From Opeltia flavorubescens (Eukaryota > Ascomycota > Lecanoromycetes > Teloschistales > Teloschistaceae), in NCBI GenBank assembly GCA_000442125.1, contig KE546972.1, forward strand, positions 1,572,022-1,636,021: a DNA stretch of 64,000 nucleotides, in the 5' to 3' direction. Both the position numbers and the translations under genes were made by a program. Each line of letters opens with the position of its first letter. Within the stretch, counting starts at the first letter, position 1. The notes under the pieces are model-generated. The model did not search any database and had not been told where the DNA came from. It saw only the letters and a program-made list of their open reading frames with translations. Shown here in pieces: positions 12,679 to 22,217 of the stretch.

Positions 12679-13204
12679 ATACTGTCGTAATCTTCTCGAG
12701 GATTTCTCACTTGATCAATCATTTCGTAGCGAAGGAAACCCTCCGCAATCTGGCGATTTTAAGAAGCTGCTTAAGACGGGCCTCCTGCTCGTTGGATTCT
12801 ATCATAACAAGTGTGATCCCCTGGACTCTGCGATACGCTGATATCGGAAGTCGAGCTTCTACCGCGGCATATAGACAAAGCGAGATCATGCAAGCAGAAT
12901 CCAGGCGCTTTAGTCATGCATACAGGGGAAAACCAGAAGCGATGGCCCGTGAGATTGAGGCCTCCAGCCAACAGAAAGCGAACCTTACACGCGATGTTGG
13001 ATGACCATCCTGGCCGCGTTCGCGCATTAGCTTTAGTGCTCGGAAGCTATATAAACATGAAACTACTTACGGCATCGGTACAGAGCCCATTTACACATCT
13101 TCGTGACATCAAGGGGGAGAAACGACTGAGCACCAAGAACTTGGATCCCATCCAGGGAGAACAAAAAGATTCTAGATCATAGCAGTAAAGTTGATCCGGC
13201 AACG
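12679..13204. other. Intergenic between permease and ADH
   Basis: No gene supported. An open frame at 12711-13004 (97 codons) overlaps another on the opposite strand and has no recognisable domain. The stretch should contain the permease 3' end and the ADH promoter. Confidence 0.5.
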
Positions 13205-14362
13205 ATGCGGAGCAGCGAGGACATGTTTCATGGTTGGATGGCTACAGATGCAACGTCCCCAATGAAGTATCAGGCGTTCAGGCCGAAAACTTGGGACGAG
13301 ACCGATGCCGATGTCAGGATTTCCCATTGTGGAGTTTGCGCATCGGACTTGCACACGTTGCGTAGTGGTTGGGTGAGCTCGATTTTCTCCCAGTAATACC
13401 CCGGCATGTGGATGGGTGATTCTTTTGGCATGATCGATACTGACGGTATCTCTATCTTCCAGGGCGAGACCGTCTACCCCTGGCATGAAATCGTTGGTAA
13501 AGCCGTACGAGTAGGGTCGTAAGCCCGAGAAGGTATCAAAGTCGGTGACCGTGTTGGTGTCGGACCTCAAGGCTACACCTGCCGCAAACCTGACTGCGAA
13601 TGCTGCTCCATCGGCCAAGAAAATTACTGCCCACGGCGGCTGAGCACGTATGGCGAACGGTATCCAGACAGCAGCATCTCCTACGGCGGATTTGCTGACT
13701 ATTGTCCACACAACTCCTACAGCGTATTCTCAATACCCGATGGATTAGCTAGTGAAGACGCAGCAGTGATGCTGTGTGCGGGATCAACGGTATACGAGCC
13801 TCTGAAAGAGCATGGCGCCGGGCCCAGAACAAAGGTCGGAGTCATCGGCCTCGGTGGATTAGGATATCTGGGAGTCTTATTCGCCAAAGTAATGGGCTGT
13901 CAAACGGTCGTTGCTTTCTCCAGAAGTACGGCGAAACATGAAGATGGCCTTAGGCTTGGGGCTACCGAGTACATTGTTACCGCGGACCAGAAAGAATGGG
14001 GAGAGAAACATGCGTCAACCTTGGATCTCATAATCTGTACAGTCTCGGGTTCTGCAATGGCATTCCAACAGTACCTGGGACTCTTGCGGCCCAGAGGAAC
14101 ATTTTGTCAAGTTGGTGTTCCAGAAGAGCCGTTACCGTCTTTGGATGCAATGCCTTTGGCACTGAATGGTACAAAGATTGTTTTCAGTGATTCGGCGAGT
14201 CCGCATGACATTCGAGAGATGCTAAAGCTAGCGGCTGATAAAGGTATAAAAGCTTGGACAGAAGTGACACCAATCCAAGAGGCCAATGAAACAGTCGAGG
14301 ACTTGAAGAAGGAAAACGTGAGATTTCGATATGTTTTAGAGAACAAGGGTCATGATCTGTGA
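13205..14362 (+). pseudogene. Zinc alcohol dehydrogenase, ADH6/cinnamyl-alcohol type, broken by an in-frame stop
   Basis: Exons 13205-13372 and 13463-14362 would give 355 codons of a medium-chain NADP-dependent alcohol dehydrogenase, but codon 13520-13522 is TAA (frame ...KAVRVGS-stop-AREGIKVGDRVGVG). Visible are the catalytic zinc Cys in CGVCASD, the HE of WHEIVG, the structural-zinc cysteines (CRKPDCECC...ENYC) and the Rossmann motif GLGGLGYLG. The segment before HEIVG is about four residues short: family members usually have P-C-x-V-G-HE, here it is YPWHE. The stop cannot be hidden in an intron of acceptable size. After the stop about 280 codons remain open, so loss is recent or the stop is a sequencing error. 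Family members reduce aldehydes. It lies downstream of the permease in the accessory block. Confidence 0.8.
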
Positions 14363-14892
14363 CAGGTGCAAGGGTAGAACACAATGATTGGGAGACTTCT
14401 GGTGGAAGCTTGCAGATAAAAAAAAGAGAAACCAAATGAAAACTTGAGTTTTTGTGTCCATCCTTGAGTGGGCTTTCTTGAGATTGTTTCTTGTCATTTT
14501 ACAAAGACGTGAGAGGATGTTTGCATGCCGAAATTTATCAGCATACTAAATTGAGTCTTGACTGAAAGGTAACGGTAAAAATCCAAGAGCTATTTGTCTA
14601 GGGGTCCTTATCGATAACGGGGCGACGTTTGTCGTTTGTTTACCGCTTCAGCAAACATACAGCAAGCCTACAACTATTTGCACAATTACTTGCAATTGCC
14701 CTATATATCTCTCCATCACAGACCCTCTTTCATCTTTACCACAACCCTCCAGACTTGAGAATCCCAGAGCTACCCTCATACAGCTCGAACAAGACAACCA
14801 GACAAGAAGTACACCTTCACCATCATAGCTTAGATACCCATTCTTTCAAGTCCTCCATTACCGTTACAACCAAACCAGTCTCCCCAGCAGCA
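14363..14892. promoter_or_regulatory. Upstream region of the HD-domain gene
   Basis: No separate gene. An in-frame extension begins at 14629 (MSFVYRFSKHTASLQLF), and its hydrophobic, basic start could be a mitochondrial presequence if that upstream ATG is used. The composition from 14740 to 14890 (CA- and CT-rich) looks more like a 5' leader. Confidence 0.4.
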
Positions 14893-15825
14893 ATGGAGCG
14901 AGCCAAAATAGCCGCCCACAACCTCATGTCTTCCTCCTCTACCTCGGCACTGCTCAATCCCTCTTCAACCCCACAGCAAGCAGATCAATCCCCAAACGCA
15001 ACCTCTACCACAACTCCAAACTCCGCCCCATGGTCCGTCTCCCAAGGTCTGTCTCCCTTCCCCTCTTTCCCTCCCAATTTCATCTACTGACCCGCCCTCA
15101 CAGCCCTATCCGACCTCCCTACCCCCATCCCTCCAAAAAACCCCACCTCCCCCCTCCCCTTCCTCCACACAATCGAACTCCTAAAATCCACCCCTCGCAA
15201 GGGCTGGCTTAAAGTCAACCCCCCCTTCCACACCCGCATACGCACAGAGTCAATCGCAGACCACATGTACCGAATGTCCATCCTCACACTCCTCTGCCCT
15301 TCCCCCCTGCGGCAAAAACTCAACATCCCTCGCTGCACCCTCTTAGCCCTAGTCCACGACATGGCAGAATGCTTAGTCGGAGATATCACCCCCGCCGACG
15401 AGGTTCCCAAACCTGAGAAATCTCGTCGAGAGCGCGAGACGATGGACTACCTCACCCACTCCCTTCTCGGAAGCAGCACGAACTGCCTCGAAGCCGGGCA
15501 AGAAATAAAAGAAGCATGGGAAGAATACGAAGACAGCATAACACTCGAGAGTAAATTCGTCCACGACGTCGATAAACTAGAACTCATCCTACAAATGATG
15601 GAGTATGAGCGCAAAGGAGAAGGAGAGGTGGATTTACACGACTTTACAGGTGTGGCGGAAGGGATCAAATTGTCGGAGATGAAAGCTTGGTGTAGGGATG
15701 TGTTTAGGGAGAGGGTCGAGTTTTGGAAGGGAGTGGGGAAAGTGCCGAAGGAATGGGAGTATGTGGACAATTATTTGAAGGAGGGAGATGAGGGGAAGGG
15801 TACTGGCAAGACGTCCACGTCGTGA
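14893..15825 (+). CDS. HD-domain 5'-deoxynucleotidase (HDDC2/YfbR-like; yeast YGK1-like)
   Basis: Exons 14893-15046 and 15104-15825 join to 291 residues. The HD-domain metal ligands are visible: His in ESIADHMYRM, the His-Asp pair in LVHDMAECLVGDI, and the distal Asp in FVHDVDKLELILQ. PADEVPKPEKSRRERE follows the HD pair as in the HDDC2 family. These enzymes hydrolyse deoxyribonucleoside 5'-monophosphates in a metal-dependent manner and act in nucleotide-pool control in the cytosol. About 50 Ser/Thr/Pro-rich residues precede the conserved domain. The ATG at 14893 (MERAKIAAHNLM) is preferred, although an in-frame ATG exists at 14629. The gene starts the conserved block to the right of the accessory region. 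Confidence 0.9.
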
Positions 15826-16594
15826 GTGGGAGAGAAGGAAGGGAGCAAATGAGCACGAAAATAGATTGTGGGAGTTCCTCAATAGAATAAGCTGTCAAAG
15901 TCAGCTTGAAAGAATGGATATTCCAAGCAATATCACACCAAGATGCAGTCAGTCAGAGCGAAAGATTCTAAAAATCATCCTCGAATAAATGGAACGAGAC
16001 AATAGCACAAAGACGGCCTTCGGAACAAGGTGTTTCTCATTTTCTCAATCTTACAGTAGGCTCGCAATTCGCTGTATCGGCATAGCGACGGATAACAATG
16101 TGGGACAAGCATGACATGGCCGAGCATTTTGATGAAGACCACGGTGAACTCAATGTCTGGCCGGGGGAATGAGGGGAAGGACAGTAAGGATTTCAGATCT
16201 TGATTCGGAGAAGGAGGGGGAAACGAGTAAATAGAGCCTGGAGGGTCACTAAATGAAAACGTATCTCGAGTATGGCGTTTCTGGTATTGGCTAAGCAAGA
16301 GAAACAGCGATGATTCTGCATCATGCGCAATGATTGAGTGTAACGTACAATAGAAAGATACCCCATAGATCTACGAGTATAGAGTAGATGGCTAGCTCAG
16401 CAGCACTATGGCATGATCTCTAGATTGCAGGGACGGGACACTTGAGCAAAGGAAGTAATACTAAAGCCTAGGAAGTATCTTGATTGTGTACTGGACCTGC
16501 CAGAGAAATGCTATCTACCAGGAGATTGTTGTCTTCTCGTCCATAGGTCTCACTCTCCAGCCTCCACACCAAGGAAGATCGCCACCCTTCACGT
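15826..16594. other. Intergenic between convergent HD-domain and GPI-protein genes
   Basis: The two genes converge here, so the stretch should be 3' untranslated sequence. No domain or RNA signature was recognised. The frame at 15975-16298 on the minus strand has no recognisable content. Confidence 0.5.
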
Positions 16595-17538
16595 TCACAA
16601 CAGCAACAGGACAAAACCAGCGGAAAGGAGCTCTCTGACAAAAGACCAACTCGATCCCAGACGCTGAGCTTCACTATTAGAGGATATCGGAGATGATGTA
16701 GCGGCAGCTGCTCGGAAATCAGTGATACATCCAGTAGATCTGCCCATAGTACCGCCGGCTGCAGTTCCAGTGCCAGTGGCACAGGCATGTGAGATTCCTG
16801 ATCCAGTTGGAGTACCTGTAACATGATCGCGTTGGAAGATGGTACCGTAGTTTCGCGGGAACACTGAACCATCATTTCGTGGGAAGACGGAACCCTCATG
16901 ACGTGGGAAGACGGAACCATCGTTTCGCGGGAAGATGGAGGCAACGTCGGAGTTGTGGGCTTCAGCATGGTCTTGTACCTCTCGATTGGCGATGGGGTAA
17001 TAACGTCCAGTGCCGATAGGAATAGGAGCACCGTAGGCGGCGTGTACCCGATCAGATACTCCAGTGGCAGCACTGATACCGAACATAGGCGAGTAGTTGG
17101 TAAGACCGCTTTGTACGATCGATAAAGCGTAGAGCTGACCAGGTTGGATCGATTGCGAAGGGACAGGTGTCCATGATACGGCATAGCCAGAGTAGTTGGC
17201 TGAAGCTGCGAGTGTCAGAAAGCACAAAGGATGTTTGAATAGGGAATACTGACTGGTCAGAGTGGTCACTGGTTGCAGGCTCGCAGGGTTGCCACTCAGC
17301 AAATCAATGCTGACAGGCTGATGACGAAAGTCAGTAAGAGCAGAGAGCATGGTTGATCCTTCGATGGAGTGTGAGTTGTGAAACATACCGTTCCATCACC
17401 ACCATACCAGCTGATGGTGAATGGACGGCCGAACGTGATGCCGGCGAAGGCTGCGTTGCCGAAAGCGATTGGTTCCGCGAGAGACAAGGTGCAAAGCAAG
17501 GCTGCAGCGAAGCAGTTGCGTGGGATGAATGAGAGCAT
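16595..17538 (-). CDS. Ser/Thr-rich GPI-anchored cell-surface protein (Kre9/KNH-like domain)
   Basis: Exons 17538-17389, 17317-17254 and 17205-16595 on the minus strand join to 274 residues, with introns of 71 and 48 nt. The N-terminus (MLSFIPRNCFAAALLCTLSLAEP) is a signal peptide. The following domain (GRPFTISWYGGDG...VSIDLLSG...YSGYAVSWTPV...YALSIVQSG) matches the Kre9/KNH-type domain of fungal wall proteins. A run of 8-residue repeats (SVFPRNDG-like) follows, then a Gly/Thr/Ala-rich tail with Cys, and a hydrophobic C-terminus (LLSAGFVLLLL) as expected for a GPI signal. The probable role is at the plasma membrane or cell wall; the exact function is unknown. The repeats are encoded by a 24-bp DNA repeat and could vary in number between strains. 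Confidence 0.85.
16834..16929. repeat. 24-bp minisatellite, four units, in frame
   Basis: Four imperfect 24-bp units occur back to back at 16834-16857, 16858-16881, 16882-16905 and 16906-16929, with a partial fifth. Each begins GGAA on the plus strand and encodes one VFPR-containing octapeptide on the minus strand. The repeat keeps frame because 24 is a multiple of three. Confidence 0.9.
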
Positions 17539-17948
17539 GCTGGGGGCGGCAGGGTGGAAGGCAGGTCGAAGCAGGAGCAAATGTTTCCTTGAAAGTAGCA
17601 GCTCAAGCAAAAGGCCAATCAGAGATGGTAAAGGCAGAGGGAAGCTAATGATGATAGAGTGTGGTGTTGAGGGATGAAATTAGATGATAATGATAGAGAT
17701 GGGTGGAAGAGGTGAAGAAAGAAGAAGAAAGAATTGTGGGAGAAGACGGGCTTTAAGTGCTCTCCCAGAACTGTCTGGACCTTGGGAAGGAAGGAACCTG
17801 CCCAGCGACTACATGAGGAAGGAGCTACACTTGCCTACGTGCTGCATTACTATATTCGCAAAGGTAAGAGCGAAGAGCCTACGGGGGGGTGGTGAATGAG
17901 AAGTCCTGTTTTTTCACAACGACTTCTCCCAAACCGGGAATCTTAATG
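17539..17948. other. Intergenic: promoter of the GPI-protein gene and 3' end of the RBM25-like gene
   Basis: Both genes are on the minus strand. Purine-rich DNA (AAGAAGAAAG-type runs near 17700-17740 on the plus strand) would be a pyrimidine-rich leader on the coding strand, as common in fungal promoters. No additional gene is seen. Confidence 0.5.
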
Positions 17949-20549
17949 TCAAGCTGACAAGCCTCGCTTCTCCGACTCGCTGAAGAAAATAATCATCCTC
18001 CATAATTTCTTGACCAATGCTTCAGCTTCCTCATCCAATGCCTATAGATGATGGTCAGTCAATGTTCAACATGGGTGAGGGTGTTTGAACGTACCCCTTC
18101 AAGTTCGTCTACCAATTCCTGAGGTGCACCTCTCTTTCGCACATGTCCTTCCACAGCCTCCACCAGCATCTGCTCTTGGACGCCAAGGTATTCCATAATC
18201 TTCTTCTCGACGAATGGCCGTAATTGCTCCGACAGAACAGTCTCATCGACAAATTCCCACTTGACCGGCCATTTCCAAAGTCCTTCCTTGTCTGACGGAA
18301 TATCAGCTGCCAACTGTCTCGCCACTTGCGCCCTTTCCTCTTCACTGAGGCCCATGGCGTCTGCTGCACTGTCGAATTTGATTGGTATCAGTGTCCTCTT
18401 GGCCGATGTGTCAGCTTCTTCCTCATCCTCAAGCAGTCCTTCAACATCAGCCACCGTTCGTTTGGTGCTAGCTGCGGCTTGTGCTTTCTGCGCTGCTGCA
18501 CCAAGTGACAGCTTGAATCGTTGTGGTTCTCGTGGGGCTTCAGTCTTCGCGTCGAGCTCCATTGCCTGCCGATTGAGGAAATCGTCAGCCATCCCTCTCG
18601 CCTGTTCTTGTTTCTGAGCATCCTTAGCTTTCTCTCGCTCTTCCGAAGCACGATCGACTTCATCCTGACTTGCTTCTCGACTCCGGAATGCTGCACGCTT
18701 CCTTATCCACATGCTCCGGTCAATGTAATACTCTTCCCCACTCTTGGCCTGGACATCGTCATCCCACGTGCGTAGCTGCCGCTCCATCTCCGTTCTATCA
18801 GCTTCTGTTGCAGATTGCAATTGCTTATCTCTTTCCTTCTCACGTTCTAGTGCTGCAGTCCTACTACGTTCGCGATTGAGCCACCTTCTCCGCTGGTCTT
18901 GGTATTGTTTTTCAAGTTCGGCTTCTTTCTTCTCCTTCCGCCGTCTCTCAAGCTCCTCATCACTCGCATCGCTATCTTCGTCAGTGCGATCAATCAGACC
19001 GCCAGCCGCGCCATTGATGCCGGTGCCATTAACAAAAGTAACACCTTTGTCGAGATCACGTGGCATCTGGGAACTCTGATAACCCTTTGGACCCGCTGGA
19101 GCATTGAGAAGACCTCTATCTCGAGGACCAACAGGAATCCCATTCGCACCTCCAGCAGGGCCCGTGGGTGCCGCCGATGGTGGAGAAGCAAGCCGGCTTG
19201 TGCGGGTTTGTCCTGTGGCTCGCTGTCGTTCCGCTGCTTCCATCTCTTCCTCGCGCCTTAGTCGTTCCATATCGCGTCGTGTGCTGCGATCTCGGAATGC
19301 TGCGATTTCTCTAGCTACAGTCTCCCGCATTTCAGCTGGTATGTCAGACAGCTCATCATCAACAGTAAGAGGGATCGTAACGATTTCACCATCTGGTTTC
19401 TCGTCGCCATTTCGCATCGAATAATCTCCATCGCGGTCAAGAGTCGACATGTCTTGGGTTTGTAGAGGTCTCGAGGATGGATCCGTGATTTCTGACAGTA
19501 CTCTTGCGAGCGCGCTTTTTGCAGCATCTAGTCGTAGCTGCGCTTGGATAGGGTCTTGATCCCCTCTTGACGCTCGATACTGATCGAGATAGTTGAGCGA
19601 AGCATCATCCACCATGATCTGAGTCGATGATTAGTATAGCTTGGGTAGACTTAAATGAAAGTACGCACCAATAATTTTGCCTTTTCAACTTTCACATCAC
19701 CCTCATCCTCTTCCTTTTTTACACCGTTTGCCATCTGCTGCTTGACAGGCACCTCCACATCTTTCAGCACATCAACGGCCGTGGAGAGACTGTCGGGATC
19801 TTCGTACTCTGCAAAACCAAAGCGGCAAGCCTTGTTATCCGCATCCATAGCTCTAGTCCAACGCCGCAAATTCCCTGCACATTGGAGGATGCGCTCTATT
19901 CCATCATCACTACTGACACCTTCGGTGATGCCTCCCACAAAAATCGTTTTGAGAATCTCCTCCTTTGTAGGTGGAACCAGCTGTAACATGTTTTCTCGAA
20001 CTGCTTGCCGTTGAGCTTCCATCCCCATTCCCGCACCCAAGCCGGGGCGGCCAGACCGAGGCTCAAGATTGCTTTCCCGGCGGCCTGAATCTCCCATTGG
20101 CATGGGTGGTTTTGAAGGACCAGTTGTCCCTAAACGGATTACAGGAGCGTTAAAGTTGATGTTGCTTGGTAGGTTCGCTGGAGGTTGGAAGTTTGAGCCG
20201 CCACGACTAGGTTGCTGAGAGTTGGCTTGCATGCCTGGTGCTGGACTGACCCCAGGCGCGGACATTCCAGGAGGTGGAGCTGCAGAAGTCAGTGATGAAG
20301 GATATATAGGCGCTGGGAAGAGTTCGATACCCATGCCTGGAGGCGGACCCATGCCCGGGGGGCCACCTTGTCCAGGAAAGCCTCCGAAAGGAGGAGGTCG
20401 TCCATACTGCTGATTACCTGTACCTTAATCAGCGATTGAATTCCGGAAGGCACCGAGCAGAAGGACAAAGAGAGAGAGGAAATGTGTTAGCCAGCAGGGG
20501 GGAGATCAAATGAATATGAGCTGGAGAACGGACCTGGATAATTGTACAT
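17949..20549 (-). CDS. RBM25-type splicing factor (RRM + Arg/Glu-rich + PWI)
   Basis: Exons 20549-20534, 20417-19669, 19618-18095 and 18041-17949 on the minus strand join to 793 residues; the first exon is 16 nt. Domain order is a Gly/Pro/Met-rich start (about 1-150), an RRM (about 160-245, with KTIFVGGI and FGFAEYEDP as RNP-like motifs), a long charged Arg/Glu-rich and coiled-coil region (about 380-580), and a C-terminal PWI domain (about 695-793; LWKWPVKWEFVDETVL...FVEKKIMEYLG). This is the layout of RBM25/Snu71-type U1-snRNP-associated factors, which act in 5' splice-site recognition in the nucleus. The last 31 codons are on a separate exon that completes the PWI helix. The gene diverges from the mitoribosomal bS21m gene. 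Confidence 0.9.
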
Positions 20550-20913
20550 GGTGTGCGATCATAAAGCCTAGCAGTCTGAGCGCGTAGATCTGACTCGGTC
20601 TTGAGCTCACCCTTTGCAGGCGCTCAGAATATGGCCGAATTATTTAAGAGCTAGATGATTTAGTATTGGGATCTGAAATCGAGCTCTCTGCATATCAAAA
20701 TGTTGCTGCAGCCGCACCAAATCGCTGACTAAGCAATCCACTCATTAGTGCCGTTTATCATTAAAACATCTTCCTTAGAAGATTTCTCCAGTCTCAACAG
20801 TACAACGACTACGAGAGACTGTCCCATTGGTAGAGCTCCGACTCGATCTGCAAAGCGGTTGGTACTGACATACTTACAATAAAGCATCTAACTAAGCATA
20901 TTCGTGTCTAGGC
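20550..20913. promoter_or_regulatory. Bidirectional promoter between RBM25-like and bS21m genes
   Basis: This 364-bp stretch separates the start codons of two divergent genes, so both promoters must be here. No further gene is visible. Confidence 0.6.
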
Positions 20914-21822
20914 ATGCATGTCGGATCCCGAAGCTCATCTCTCCTGAGATCTCAAACCTCTTTACTGGTGTTCCTTGCGCCTTGTGTTTCGTCAATCCCT
21001 TCTACAGTTACCTCGCCAACATGCCGCACATACTTGGCTGTCGCCGGTATTGCCAAATCTCAACAGCTGCTCGGTGTCCGAAGAGGATCTCGTCAGGCCT
21101 CTTCCGCAGCAGCAGCTCCTCAAACATCATCTTCGGAAGATGACAGTCCCAGTTCGGAGCCGCGACCATTTCTCAGGCCGTCTCGCCGTTCTCCGGAAGA
21201 GATAAGAAGTCGTGAGACAAGTCTCCTGAATCGTATAAGGAACCCTTCAAGGATTCAGGAAGTTTCCCGATCCCAGGAGCAAAGGGACCGTGAAATAGAT
21301 TCCTTACTTGCAAAACGCGAAGGCTTGTCAACAGATGATTCTAGTCGATCAAATCCGCAATATGGAAGCTCGGTCGATTATCTTCAACAGAGACGGGCTG
21401 AGGCAGCCAGGACAGATTTTGCAGCTGCGCAACAGTCAAAACAAACACAGAATCGTCAGGGAAGAATATCTCGAGACATGCTTATGCCAGTTTCGAGAAC
21501 ACCTTTGGGAGAGCAGCGTTCATTGGGTATTGAACTTCCCGAGCCCACACGTGCTGCAGCGACAATCAAGTCAAGACCCAGTCTTGGACGCACCGTCAAC
21601 GTCATGCCCGATCGAGGTTTTGACCTGGGCAGAGCTCTGAAAAGTCTGGAGATCAACTGTAGCGTCAATAATGTGAAAGTAGAGGCCCGCGAGCAGAAGT
21701 TTTATGAGCGACCTGGCTTGAAGCGGAAGCGACTGAGGAGTACAAGGTGGCGGAAGAGGTTCAAGATTGGATTCAAAGCGATAGTAGGCAAGGTGAAGGC
21801 TATGAGAAGGAAAGGTTGGTAA
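20914..21822 (+). CDS. MRP21: Mitochondrial small-subunit ribosomal protein bS21m
   Basis: A single exon of 302 residues. The C-terminal 80 residues are a bS21 domain: RALKSLEINCSVNNVKVEAR, KFYERPGLKRKRLR and TRWRKRFKIGFKAIVGKVK. bS21m is a component of the small subunit of the mitochondrial ribosome. The N-terminus is Ser/Arg-rich and lacks acidic residues for its first 70 positions, as in a mitochondrial presequence. The roughly 150 residues between are Arg/Ser/Gln-rich and probably unstructured, an extension usual for fungal homologues. The ATG at 20914 is the first that gives a basic presequence. Confidence 0.9.
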   Translation: MHVGSRSSSLLRSQTSLLVFLAPCVSSIPSTVTSPTCRTYLAVAGIAKSQQLLGVRRGSRQASSAAAAPQTSSSEDDSPSSEPRPFLRPSRRSPEEIRSRETSLLNRIRNPSRIQEVSRSQEQRDREIDSLLAKREGLSTDDSSRSNPQYGSSVDYLQQRRAEAARTDFAAAQQSKQTQNRQGRISRDMLMPVSRTPLGEQRSLGIELPEPTRAAATIKSRPSLGRTVNVMPDRGFDLGRALKSLEINCSVNNVKVEAREQKFYERPGLKRKRLRSTRWRKRFKIGFKAIVGKVKAMRRKGW

Positions 21823-22217
21823 ATATCATTGCACTCATTCTCTGTATATCGACTCGATCCGAAATCTCGTACAAATCCAATACCCCAGGTACAATTGGCC
21901 TATAGGTCCATACGGGTCGAGGGGTTATCTCGAGAAACATTTGCCAATAGCTGTATCATCAACTGAACACACGATCAGCATGGTAGAGTTGAAATCTAAG
22001 GTATCGATGCTCTGCCGAGTGATCGACTTCGATTCGATTTTGCTTAATGGCGCCTTCCATTTTCAAATTACCTTCAGCGGTGCTACTGTTGCACTTCAAT
22101 GAACCTCTCCTTCCTGCAACATTATTCTTTATTCCGCATTGCTTGACCTATGATCATGGTGCGCTTCAAGAATGTACTACATCCCCTAATTCAGCACTCT
22201 GTATATTTCATGTCAGC
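21823..22217. promoter_or_regulatory. Intergenic between bS21m and the disordered-protein gene
   Basis: Both neighbours are on the plus strand. The stretch holds the bS21m 3' end and the promoter of the next gene. An in-frame ATG at 22047 would extend that gene by 57 codons of hydrophobic, atypical sequence. I take this as leader rather than coding. Confidence 0.45.
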
